From contig CAJUAV010000007.1 in NCBI GenBank assembly GCA_910584485.1, forward strand, positions 1 to 64,000: 64,000 nt of DNA. Direction: 5' to 3'. The translations under genes and the position numbers were made by a program. This document shows, in pieces, positions 27,695-36,178 of the stretch; position 1 is the stretch's first letter, and each line of letters starts with the position of its first letter. The notes under the pieces were generated by a model. That model saw only the letters and a list, made by a program, of their open reading frames with translations. It was not told where the DNA came from and did not search any database. Source of the DNA: an uncultured Alistipes sp. (lineage in GTDB: Bacteria; Bacteroidota; Bacteroidia; Bacteroidales; Rikenellaceae).

Positions 27695-28378
27695 CGGGTT
27701 CCACGGGGAGAAGCGGTTTGCATCGGGACGGCGCGGACGGGGAGCCGTCGTTTTTCGCGCGGCGGCGCATCAGGCAGAAGGACCGGTTCGACGGCGAAGC
27801 CGTCGGCGGGCCGAAGCCTCCCGCTCGCGGAGGCCCGCATCTATCGACACGGGTGCTCCGCAGGCTTCGGTCCGAGTTTTCGTGTTCACAGGGCGGCACG
27901 GTTCGCAGCCCCGTGTTCGGCACGCCGTACGATGTCCAGCAACGGAGGCCCGCATGTCGCATCTATCGACACGGGCGCTCCGCAGGCTTCGGGCCGCGTG
28001 GCCATATCGCGCGCAAGCGCATGCCGTTCGCTTCCTCCCTTCTTTGTGGTGGTTGGCGCAAAATCGCACTTTAGTGCGGCAGCCCGCAGCCGCCCCCTGG
28101 CGGAGGGCTGCAACTCGCGAGAGCTCATCGCAGGTCCCTCCGCTCGGCTGCGGGCCGAACTCGACATGCACGCTTTAGCGCGGCGGGCCGGAGCTTCGCC
28201 CCGCTTCAGGCCCGCATGCCGCATCCGCTCCTGCGTCCCTTCGCAGGCTCCGACCCGAACCGTAAGTTGCGCAGCAATGGCAGCCCGCAGCGGCGGCCAA
28301 ACCCCCTTTTTTACGCAGGTCGCCGACGGTCCTCCTCTTTTTTTGCGGCGAAGGGTCGGAAATGCGGCCGATTTTTCA
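27695..28378. repeat. Mosaic of hairpin modules (array between hutI and the SSB-like gene)
   Basis: A variable stem GACGGC-GAA-GCCGTC (27790-27804) is followed by GGCGGGCC and an inner hairpin to GGCCCGC. A degenerate GGCCCGCA..ACGGGCGCTCCGCAGGC series follows. A second module type at 28079-28156 has ends GCAGCCCGCAGCCG and CGGCTGCGGGCCG enclosing GAGGGCTGCAACTCGCGAG. Another copy of the first type lies at about 28170-28230. No gene is supported in these 680 bases. Confidence 0.8.
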
Positions 28379-28386
28379 TACCTTTG
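28379..28386 (+). promoter_or_regulatory. -7 box upstream of the SSB-like gene
   Basis: TACCTTTG, 34 nt upstream of the ATG at 28420. The nearest TTG is too far upstream for a standard spacing. Confidence 0.5.
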
Positions 28387-28419
28387 TGTCAATATACCAA
28401 TATACAAAAAACCGCATTT

Positions 28420-28803
28420 ATGGAGTTCGAAGGAACCGTCTACAAAATCATGCCCGTGACGAAGGGAACCTCGGCACGCGGCGACTGGCAGCGACAGGAT
28501 GTCGTTTTCGAATACAACGACGGAGGTTCGTTTTCGCGCAAGATCAGCGTGACCTTCTTCAACCGTCCCGACGACGTGGCCAAGCTGCACGAAGGAAGCG
28601 CCTACCACGTATCGGTCAACGTCGAATCGCGCGAGTACAACGGCCGCTGGTACACCGACATCCGCGCCTGGCGCCTGCAACCGAAGCAGACCGAGGCCCC
28701 CGCACCCGCCCCGATGCCCGACCTGCCGCCGATCGGCGCCCCCTCCTACAGCGCTCCCGCGGCGACCGCCGCAGCCGACGAGACGGACGACCTGCCGTTC
28801 TGA
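28420..28803 (+). CDS. SSB-like small protein (DUF3127-type)
   Basis: The 127-residue protein has a short beta-rich OB-like domain (MEFEGTVYKIMPVTKGTS, VVFEYNDGG, VSVNVESREYNGRWYTDIRAW). A Pro/Ala-rich linker and the acidic tail ETDDLPF follow. The D-D-L-P-F ending is the hallmark of single-stranded DNA-binding protein C-termini that recruit repair proteins. It is shorter than canonical SSB and resembles the Bacteroidota family named DUF3127. A DNA-binding role is inferred. It is monocistronic, with the pectinase gene 380 bp downstream. Confidence 0.82.
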   Translation: MEFEGTVYKIMPVTKGTSARGDWQRQDVVFEYNDGGSFSRKISVTFFNRPDDVAKLHEGSAYHVSVNVESREYNGRWYTDIRAWRLQPKQTEAPAPAPMPDLPPIGAPSYSAPAATAAADETDDLPF

Positions 28804-29183
28804 CGCCGCAGCGGACAACGCAGCCCGCAGTAAGCCGAACCGCGGCAAACGCTGCCGCAGCCGAAACCACGGCCAGACCGCAGCAGGCCGCGCCGTACAA
28901 GGCCCGCCGCCATCGGACAACGCCGCCTGCGGCGAGCCGCGTCGGAACCGCCGCAGCGGACAACACGGCCAAAACCGTGCGCCGCGCATGGCTCCGCCCC
29001 CTCGGCCGACCTGCTGTACAGGCGCAGCCGCCGCAACCGCACCGCAGCACCGGGCACGGGAAGCACACCTTCCCCGCTCGGTGTTTTTTCGTACGGACCC
29101 CGACGCAAGTCCCGCTCCGCATCGGGGGCGTAGCGCCCCCGCTCCTTATCGACATCAACCGACCCTGAAAAGATCCTTTCCGC
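28804..29183. other. GC-rich gap with short duplications and a hairpin
   Basis: The segment GCCGCAGCGGACAAC occurs twice (28803-28819 and about 28950-28965). A perfect hairpin GGGGGCG-TAG-CGCCCCC lies at 29124-29140 and may terminate the SSB-like gene. No convincing gene or promoter is seen. Confidence 0.5.
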
Positions 29184-31277
29184 ATGAAATCCCTGCTTCT
29201 GACCCTGCTGCTCCTCGCGACGGCCCTGCCCGCCGCGGCCCAGCACCGCCGCAATCCGTTGCGCGAAACCGACCCCGCCTTCTTCCGCACCGAGGAGGCG
29301 CGCCGCATCGGCGATCAGGTGCTCCTCTACCAGCGCGTGACGGGCGGCTGGCCCAAGAACATCGACATGGCGGCCCGCCTCTCCGACCGCGACCGCGCCC
29401 GCGTGCTGAAGGAGCAGTCGCGCCGCGACGACTCGACGATCGACAACAACGCCACCACGACCCAGATGGTCTACCTCGCGCGTCTCTACCGCGAGACGGG
29501 CGAGAAGCGCTACCGCGACGCCTTCCGACGCGCCGTCGAATACCTGCTCGACGGACAGTACGAAAACGGCGGCTGGCCCCAGTTCTGGCCCGAGATGCGC
29601 GGCTACCAGCTCCACATCACCTACAACGACGACGCGATCGTCAACACGCTGAACCTCTTCCGCGCGCTGATGGCGGCCGAAGCCCCCTACGACGGCGATC
29701 TGACCGACGCCGCCCTGCGCCTGCGCCTCTCGAAGGCCTTCGACAAGGCGATCGGCTGCATCCTCGACACGCAGATCGTCGTCGACGGAGAGCCCACCGT
29801 CTGGTGCCAGCAGCACGACCGCGAAACGCTGCGCCCCGCCCCCGCGCGCGCCTACGAGCTCCCCTCCTACTGCTCGATGGAGAGCGCCTCGATCGTCCGC
29901 CTGCTCATGGAGCTGCCCCGCCCCGACGCGCGGGTCAAACGCGCCGTGCACGGAGCGATGCGGTGGTTCGACCGCTACAAGCTGACGGGGCTGCGCGTCG
30001 AGCGCACGGGACGCCCCTTCTCCCCCGAACGCGACACGCGGCTGGTGGCCGATCCGCAGGCGACGCCCATCTGGGGCCGCTTCTACGACCTCGACCGCTG
30101 CGAACCCTACGTCTGCGACCGCGACGGCATTCCGCGCCGCCGCCTCGACCAGATCGGCGTCGAGCGCCGCAGCGGCTACAGCTGGTACAACAGCCGCGCG
30201 GCCGAGCTCTACCCCCTCTACGAGAAGTGGGCGGCGAAGCACGACCCGCAACACAAGGTCGCCATCAGCCTCGCCACCCCGGGTGCCAACGAAAACGGCA
30301 CGATCGACCTGAACCGCGCCCCCGCGGTCGACCCGTCGGCCTTCGACGCCGTGGTCGAGGCGGGCGCCTCGGTGCAGGCCGCCATCGAGCGGGCGCCCCT
30401 CGTGCCGCAGCAGCCCTACAAGATCCTGCTGCGCAAGGGCACCTACCGCGAAAAGATCGTCATCGACCGTCCGAACATCGTCCTCGTGGGCGAGGACCGC
30501 GACAGCACGCGGATCCTCTTCGCCGAGGCAGCCAAGCAGCCGCGCATGCGCGAATACCGCGGCAAGCGCGTCGGCAACGGGGTGATCGTCCTCCAGGAGG
30601 GGGCCGACGACTGCGTCATCAGCGGGCTGACGGTCTACAACGATTACGGCACCACGGTCGAGAAGACCACCGAGCACCAGATGGCGATCTACGGACGCGC
30701 CACGCGCACGATCGTCATCAACTGCAACGTCCGGGCCGACGGCAACGACGCCCTCTCGCTCTGGGCACCCGAATCGGGAGGCATGTACTACCACGCCGAC
30801 CTCGACCTGCGCTGCCCGGGGGTCGACTTCCTCTGCCCGCGCGGCTGGTGCTACGCCACGCGCTGCCGCTTCTACGGCGACGGCCGCGCCATGATCTGGC
30901 ACGACGGACGGGGCGACCGCTCGAAAAAGCTGGTCATCACCTGCTCGACCTTCGACGCCGCGAGCCCGACGCAGCTCGGCCGCTACCACCACGACGCGCA
31001 GTTCTACCTCATCAACTGCCGCCTCTCGGCCAACGTCACCAACACGAACATCGGCTACGCCTACTCGGACAAGGTCCTCGATCCCTGCCCGTGGGGACAG
31101 CGCACCTATTACTACGGGTGCAGCCGCGACGGCGGCGACAGCGGCTGGCTGCGCGACAACCTCCACGAGGCGGAAAACGCCCCCGCCTTCCACGGCGTCA
31201 CGGCGCTCTGGACCTTCGACGGGAAGTGGGACCCCGAGCGGCGGATCCGCGAGCTGTGGGACGTGCTGGCCTATTAG
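29184..31277 (+). CDS. Secreted pectate lyase (PL10) fused to pectin methylesterase (CE8)
   Basis: The 697-residue protein has a signal peptide (MKSLLLTLLLLATALPAAAQ). A PL10-type pectate lyase domain follows (about 25-350; GGWPKNIDM, STIDNNATTTQM, NGGWPQFWP, TYNDDAIVN). A right-handed beta-helix pectinesterase of CE8 comes next (about 380-697; GTYREKIVIDRPNIVLVG, QMAIYGRATRTIV, DFLCPRGWCYA). Demethylation by CE8 exposes polygalacturonate for the lyase, so the fusion couples both steps in the periplasm or outside. No SusC/SusD pair adjoins it. Start ATG 29184. Confidence 0.93.
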   Translation: MKSLLLTLLLLATALPAAAQHRRNPLRETDPAFFRTEEARRIGDQVLLYQRVTGGWPKNIDMAARLSDRDRARVLKEQSRRDDSTIDNNATTTQMVYLARLYRETGEKRYRDAFRRAVEYLLDGQYENGGWPQFWPEMRGYQLHITYNDDAIVNTLNLFRALMAAEAPYDGDLTDAALRLRLSKAFDKAIGCILDTQIVVDGEPTVWCQQHDRETLRPAPARAYELPSYCSMESASIVRLLMELPRPDARVKRAVHGAMRWFDRYKLTGLRVERTGRPFSPERDTRLVADPQATPIWGRFYDLDRCEPYVCDRDGIPRRRLDQIGVERRSGYSWYNSRAAELYPLYEKWAAKHDPQHKVAISLATPGANENGTIDLNRAPAVDPSAFDAVVEAGASVQAAIERAPLVPQQPYKILLRKGTYREKIVIDRPNIVLVGEDRDSTRILFAEAAKQPRMREYRGKRVGNGVIVLQEGADDCVISGLTVYNDYGTTVEKTTEHQMAIYGRATRTIVINCNVRADGNDALSLWAPESGGMYYHADLDLRCPGVDFLCPRGWCYATRCRFYGDGRAMIWHDGRGDRSKKLVITCSTFDAASPTQLGRYHHDAQFYLINCRLSANVTNTNIGYAYSDKVLDPCPWGQRTYYYGCSRDGGDSGWLRDNLHEAENAPAFHGVTALWTFDGKWDPERRIRELWDVLAY

Positions 31278-31281
31278 CCGA

Positions 31282-31315
31282 AAGCGGGCTGCGGGATCGA
31301 TCCCGCAGCCCGCTT
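31282..31315. terminator. Bidirectional terminator between the pectinase and mutS2
   Basis: A perfect 34-base palindrome (arms AAGCGGGCTGCGGGATC) starts 5 nt after the pectinase stop and 21 nt after that of mutS2 on the other strand. Confidence 0.8.
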
Positions 31316-31335
31316 CGCATGCGCTCGGCGCACGC

Positions 31336-33828
31336 TCACTCCGTGCGCAGCGTCACGATCGTGATCCCCGCGCCGCCGCGGTCGGCGTGCTCGTCCTTGG
31401 CCGAGGCGACCTCGCGCACGGTGCGCAGGTAGCGGCGGATCTCCTCCTTGAGGGCTCCCGTGCCCTTGCCGTGGAGGATCGTGACGGAGCCCACGCCCAT
31501 CATCACGGCGTCGTCGACCAGGTCGCGCACCTCTTCGAGCGCCTCGGCGGCCCGCATGCCGCGCACGTCGATGTGGTCGCGGAAGGCGAGCTTGCGCGCC
31601 GAAATCTCCGACGAGTAGACCGTGCGGGCGGTCGTCGGCCGCGTCGCCTCGCGGTATTCGCTGTTCGAGACGACCGCGAGCTGCGTCCGATCGACCGTCA
31701 GCAGCATCTGCCCGAAGGCCACCTGTGCCCGACGCCCCTGGAGGCTCTGCACGATGCCGACCATCTCCTGCCCCGCCATGCGCACCTTCGAACCGACCTC
31801 CACGCTCCGCACGACGGGTGCGGCGGCGGGTGCCGCGGCCTCGTCGGCCTGCTGCTGCGCCTTGCGCTCGGCCCGCCGCTGGCGGCGCCGCTCGATGCGT
31901 TCGATTTCGCGCTGCACGTCGACCGAGGCATGCGCCTCGTCGGCCCGTTCGACCGCCTCGTCGCGGAACGTCTCCAGCTCGCGGCGCGCGAGCCGCGTCA
32001 GCTCCTTCTCGGCCTGCGCCTCGCGGATCGTCTTGATCGTCTGCTCGATGCGGCGGTTGGCGTCGGCGATGAGCTCCTGCGCCTCCTGCTTGGCGCGCCG
32101 CAGGATCTCCTGCCGCTCGTCGCGGATATGCGCCAGCTGCTCGGCATAGCGCTGTTCGAGCTCTTCGACCTTGCGGTCCGTCAGGCGGATGCGGTCGCGT
32201 TTCTGTTCCCAGTAGTGTTTGTCGCGCGCGATTTCGCGCAGCTGCTTCTCGAGGTTGACGTGGTCCGTCCCCGCCTTCTCGCCCGCCTCGCGGATCAACT
32301 CCTCGGGAAGCCCCATCTTGCGGGCGATCTCGACGGCGAACGAGCTGCCGGGCTTCCCCTGCTCAAGGCGGAAGAGGGGCCGGATGCGCTGCACGTCGAA
32401 GGCCATCGCGCCGTTCGAAATCCCTTCGGTCGACGAGGCGTAGTACTTGATGTTGGCGTAGTGGGTCGTGATGACGCCGTAGCAGCCGCGCCGGCGCAGC
32501 CGCTCGAGGATCGCCTCGGCGATCGCGCCGCCGATGACGGGCTCCGTGCCCGAACCGAACTCGTCGATCAGCACGAGCGTCTCGGGCGAGGCCCCCGCGA
32601 GCATCTGCTTCATGTTGCGCAGATGGGACGAATAGGTCGACAGGTCGTTGTCCATCGACTGCTCGTCGCCGATGTCGATCATCAGCGAGCGGAACAGCGG
32701 CAGCTCGGTGTTCTCGGCCGCGGGGACGAGGAAACCGCACTGGCACATATACTGCACGATGCCCGTCGTCTTGAGGCAGACCGACTTGCCGCCCGCATTG
32801 GGGCCCGAAATGACCAGCAGGTGTTTCGAGCGGTTCAGCTCGAGCGAGAGGGGGACGATCTCGCGCCCCTGCGCCCGCAGGCTCTGCTCGAGGATCGGGT
32901 GGCGCGCCTCGCGCAGCACCAGCCTATCGTCCAGCGAGAGGATGGGCCGCACGCAGCGGTTCTCGATCGCCCAGCCCCCCTTGGCGCGCAGCAGGTCGAT
33001 ATGGGCCAGGTAGTCGCCCGCGGCGGCGATGAGCGGCGCCTCGGGCCGTATGTCGTCGGTCAGCTCCGTGAGGATGCGCACCACCTCGCGCCGCTCGGCG
33101 TAGGCCAGCTCGCGCAGCTCGTTGTTGAGCTCGACCACCTCGACCGGTTCGACGTAGAAGGTGCGCCCCGTGGCCGATTCGTCGTGGATGAAGCCCGCCA
33201 GCTTGCGTTTGTTGGCCGCCGAGACGGGGATCACCGTCTTGCCGTCGCGCACCGAGAGCTGGGCGTCGGCCTCGACGATCCCCGCGCGCTTCGCCTCCGC
33301 GAGCACCTGCTGCAACCGCTTCGCCGCCTGCCCCTCGCGTTCGCGCATGGCGCGCCGCAGGTCGTGCAGTTCGGGCGAGGCGGTGTCGCGCACGCCCCCC
33401 TCGCGGTCGACGATGCGGTCGATGCGGTCGACGACGTGGGGAAAGAGTTCGACGCCGCGCGTCCGATCGTACAGCGCGGGATAGGCGCGTTCGCGACGGC
33501 GGATGAACGAGGCCACGGCATCGACCGTCGCCAGCGCCTCGCGCAGCAGCAGCGCCTCGTCGACGTCGAGGAAGGTCCCCTCGACCTGCAATTTGGTGAC
33601 GACCGCCTCCGTGTCGGGGTAGTCGCCCCCCGGGAAATCGGACTCCATGAGGAGCAGCTGCCGCATCTGGTCGGCGAGCGCAAGGCGCTCTTCGACCTCG
33701 CGCGGCGAGGAGGAGAAGCGCTCTTCGGCCACCATCCGCCGCGCCGCCTCCATCGTGCAGCGGGCGGCCACCTGCTCGCGCAGGCGGTCGAAGCCGATCT
33801 TCTGTTCGAACGTTTCGGGATAGATCAT
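31336..33828 (-). CDS. mutS2: Endonuclease MutS2
   Basis: MutS2 is a MutS-like ATPase acting in suppression of recombination and rescue of collided ribosomes. The 830-residue protein has the MutS core with Walker A SGPNAGGKS and Walker B VLIDEFGSGTEP. A long coiled coil follows (about 520-650, many Glu/Arg/Gln). A C-terminal Smr nuclease domain (IDVRGMRAAEALEEV, TILHGKGTGALK) ends the protein. The mismatch-recognition domain of MutS is absent, as usual. It begins 3 nt after the MCE gene's stop, so amidase-MCE-mutS2 is one operon. Confidence 0.95.
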   Translation of the reverse strand: MIYPETFEQKIGFDRLREQVAARCTMEAARRMVAEERFSSSPREVEERLALADQMRQLLLMESDFPGGDYPDTEAVVTKLQVEGTFLDVDEALLLREALATVDAVASFIRRRERAYPALYDRTRGVELFPHVVDRIDRIVDREGGVRDTASPELHDLRRAMREREGQAAKRLQQVLAEAKRAGIVEADAQLSVRDGKTVIPVSAANKRKLAGFIHDESATGRTFYVEPVEVVELNNELRELAYAERREVVRILTELTDDIRPEAPLIAAAGDYLAHIDLLRAKGGWAIENRCVRPILSLDDRLVLREARHPILEQSLRAQGREIVPLSLELNRSKHLLVISGPNAGGKSVCLKTTGIVQYMCQCGFLVPAAENTELPLFRSLMIDIGDEQSMDNDLSTYSSHLRNMKQMLAGASPETLVLIDEFGSGTEPVIGGAIAEAILERLRRRGCYGVITTHYANIKYYASSTEGISNGAMAFDVQRIRPLFRLEQGKPGSSFAVEIARKMGLPEELIREAGEKAGTDHVNLEKQLREIARDKHYWEQKRDRIRLTDRKVEELEQRYAEQLAHIRDERQEILRRAKQEAQELIADANRRIEQTIKTIREAQAEKELTRLARRELETFRDEAVERADEAHASVDVQREIERIERRRQRRAERKAQQQADEAAAPAAAPVVRSVEVGSKVRMAGQEMVGIVQSLQGRRAQVAFGQMLLTVDRTQLAVVSNSEYREATRPTTARTVYSSEISARKLAFRDHIDVRGMRAAEALEEVRDLVDDAVMMGVGSVTILHGKGTGALKEEIRRYLRTVREVASAKDEHADRGGAGITIVTLRTE

Positions 33829-33831
33829 CGG

Positions 33832-34833
33832 TTACTCGGCCCGCTTCGCTTCCTGTTTTTCGGCACGGCGCGCCTGGCGGGCGGCCCGTTTTTCGGCCTT
33901 GCGCTCCGCCTTCTCGGCATCGCGCCCGAAGAGCGAGAAGTGCACGTAGCGCGCCGGCCGCGCCTTCAGGTCGGCCAGCAGCAGGGCAAGATTATGACTC
34001 GCGGCGGTCAGCTCGTCGTACATCGCCGCGTCGGCGAGCAGGTGTCCCGCGGTGCCCTCGCCCCGCTCGAGCTTCGCGACGATCGATTGCAGGCTCTCGA
34101 TCGTCGCGGCCAGCCGCTCGGCCACGCCGCGCTCGCCCAGCTCGGTCGTGAAGCGGTTCAGGCCGCCGATGAGGCTGTCGACGCGCCCCGCATTCTCGCC
34201 GAGCATCTTCGAGAAGACGGCGAGCTCCTCGGCCGCGGCGGCCAGGTTGCCCTTCTCGGAGCGCACGAGCCCCGCCAGATCGCCCGAAAGCTGCTCGACG
34301 TGGCCCATCGTCGACTCGAAACGGCCCGCATTGGCCTCAAGCACCGCATTCAGGTTGCCGAGCGTGCGGCCCAGGTCGTCGGCCAGCCGCGAGAAGCGCT
34401 GTTTGAAGAAATCGAGCTCCGAGCCCGCCACGTCCATCAGGTCGCGGTCGCGGCTCGAGCGGATCGTGTCGCCCGAGACGAGGTAGGTCGGCGCCGAGCC
34501 GTAGACGATCTCGATCGCCTTGCCGCCCAGGAAGCCGTCGCTGAAGATGCGCGCCTCGGAGTCGCTCGGGATGCGGTAGGAGCGCTTGACCACCAGGTGG
34601 AGCATCACCTTGTCGCTCACCGCGGGGTCGAACTCGATGCGCGCCACGGTGCCGATCTTCACCCCCTTCATCATCACGGCCGAGGCCTTCTGCACGCCCG
34701 TCACCTGGTCGTAGGCGGCCACGTAGTCGGCATTGCGGCTGAAGATGTCGAGCCCGCTCAAAAAACGGATGCCCGCCCAGGCGGCCAGAATCATCGTCAC
34801 GGCGAACAAGCCGATCTTTGCTTCTCTGTTCAT
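33832..34833 (-). CDS. MCE (MlaD-like) lipid-transport protein
   Basis: The 333-residue protein has one N-terminal membrane helix (IGLFAVTMILAAWAGIRFL). A single MCE domain (about 35-115; VTGVQKASAVMMKGVKIG, IFSDGFLGGKAIEI) and a long helical, coiled-coil-forming tail ending in a basic Lys/Arg/Glu-rich segment follow. MCE proteins form hexameric rings that carry phospholipids between membranes. The ABC permease and ATPase partners are not in this window. The ATG at 34833 is preferred over an upstream frame that overlaps the amidase gene antisense to its SPOR domain. Confidence 0.9.
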   Translation of the reverse strand: MNREAKIGLFAVTMILAAWAGIRFLSGLDIFSRNADYVAAYDQVTGVQKASAVMMKGVKIGTVARIEFDPAVSDKVMLHLVVKRSYRIPSDSEARIFSDGFLGGKAIEIVYGSAPTYLVSGDTIRSSRDRDLMDVAGSELDFFKQRFSRLADDLGRTLGNLNAVLEANAGRFESTMGHVEQLSGDLAGLVRSEKGNLAAAAEELAVFSKMLGENAGRVDSLIGGLNRFTTELGERGVAERLAATIESLQSIVAKLERGEGTAGHLLADAAMYDELTAASHNLALLLADLKARPARYVHFSLFGRDAEKAERKAEKRAARQARRAEKQEAKRAE

Positions 34834-34880
34834 ATCGTTTTCGTTGTATTGCTTTTGTCGTGCGGGGCTTCCGCGGTCGG

Positions 34881-36029
34881 TTACGGCATCGGCACCACGC
34901 GGCCGTCGCGCACGGCGATGACGAACGCCTTCGGGAAGAGCTCGCGCACCTCGGCGAGCGCCTGCTGCGCCTCCGCGCGCGTGGCGTACTCGCCCACGCC
35001 GTATTTGTAGCGGAAAGCCCCGTCGCTGGCATAGCGGCGCACCTTGCCGCGGTACCGCTTGAACTCGGCGTTGTGCTGGCCGACGCTCTTTTTCGAGGCG
35101 AGCACCTGCACCGTGTAGCGCAGGGGCTTGTCGGCCGCCCCCGAGGTCGAAGCGGCCGTCGGCTCCGTCTCCTTCGCAGCCGCGTCGGCACCCTCGGCCG
35201 AACCCGAACCCGCAGCCGTTTCGGCCGCGGCGCTCTCCTCCGCTTCGGCACCGCGCGTGCCGAGGACATAATCCGAATAGTCGCACACGGAGCGGTAGAG
35301 GGCGTCGACGATCTTTTCGATCCCCTTCTCCGACTTGAGGAAGGCGGCCTCCTCCTTGTTCGACAGGAAGCCGATTTCGGTCAGCACGCCGGGCATGTTC
35401 GTCGCGTAGAGCACGCGCAGCAGCTGCGGTTTGACGCCGCGCGAGTGACGCCCCGCCGCAACGTAGTTTTTCTGAATGCAGCGCGCCATGGCCAGGCTGT
35501 ATTCGCCGTAGGTGAATTGCAGGTTCTGGATGTAGGCGCGGATGATCGCCGCCTCGCGCGCATCGGACATGTCGAGCAGGTCGTCACGGTTGCTCTCGAA
35601 GAGGGCGTTTTCGTTGTAGCGCTGCTCCTTGGGGGTCTCGCCCATGACGAGCGTCTCGACGCCGCAGGCCGCCGTCGAGCGCGCCGCGTTCACGTGCACC
35701 GAGACGAAGAGGTCGCCCTCGGCCTTGTTGGCGATGTCGGCGCGCTTCTGCAGGTCGTCGATCTTGGTCGCGGCCAGCGCCTTGTCGGTCGTGCGGGTGT
35801 AGACCACGCGCACGCCGGGCATCCCCTGCTCGATCCGCCGCCCGAGCCGCAGCACCACCTTCAGCGTCAGATCCTTTTCCGAAACGCCCGCATAGTAGGC
35901 GCCCGCATCCGTACCGCCGTGGCCCGCGTCGAGGACGACGACCTGCACGCCGTAACGGGTTCGGGCCGCCTCCGCACAGGGCGGCAGCAGCAGGAGCAGC
36001 AAGAGCGGAAGAAGATGACGCGCGCGCAT
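34881..36029 (-). CDS. N-acetylmuramoyl-L-alanine amidase with SPOR domain
   Basis: This secreted zinc amidase cuts septal peptidoglycan between MurNAc and L-Ala. The 382-residue product has a signal peptide (MRARHLLPLLLLLLLPPCAEA). An Amidase_3 domain follows (VVLDAGHGGTDAGAY, LFVSVHVNAA, GVLTEIGFLSN), supplying the zinc His/Glu ligands. After an Ala/Glu-rich linker comes a C-terminal SPOR domain (YTVQVLASKKS..), which binds denuded septal glycan. It is the first gene of the amidase-MCE-mutS2 operon. Confidence 0.93.
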   Translation of the reverse strand: MRARHLLPLLLLLLLPPCAEAARTRYGVQVVVLDAGHGGTDAGAYYAGVSEKDLTLKVVLRLGRRIEQGMPGVRVVYTRTTDKALAATKIDDLQKRADIANKAEGDLFVSVHVNAARSTAACGVETLVMGETPKEQRYNENALFESNRDDLLDMSDAREAAIIRAYIQNLQFTYGEYSLAMARCIQKNYVAAGRHSRGVKPQLLRVLYATNMPGVLTEIGFLSNKEEAAFLKSEKGIEKIVDALYRSVCDYSDYVLGTRGAEAEESAAAETAAGSGSAEGADAAAKETEPTAASTSGAADKPLRYTVQVLASKKSVGQHNAEFKRYRGKVRRYASDGAFRYKYGVGEYATRAEAQQALAEVRELFPKAFVIAVRDGRVVPMP

Positions 36030-36068
36030 TTTTTTGAAGGTCGAAGGGGCTATCTGTAAATTTTTCTC

Positions 36069-36076
36069 TATCTTTG
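36069..36076 (+). promoter_or_regulatory. -7 box for lptD
   Basis: TATCTTTG on the plus strand, about 100 nt upstream of the chosen TTG start. It lies upstream of the oppositely oriented amidase box at 36144-36151, so the two transcripts would overlap at their 5' ends. Confidence 0.5.
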
Positions 36077-36143
36077 TCGAGCCTGAAAAAAGGCCCTTGC
36101 GCACAGCGTCATGCCGTGCGAAACGGGTTGCCGACTTTGTCGG

Positions 36144-36151
36144 CAAAAGTA
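36144..36151 (-). promoter_or_regulatory. -7 box for the amidase operon
   Basis: TACTTTTG on the minus strand, 115 nt upstream of the amidase ATG, within the leader of lptD on the other strand. Confidence 0.45.
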
Positions 36152-36178
36152 CGGATTTTTTTCGGATTCGGCGACGTT

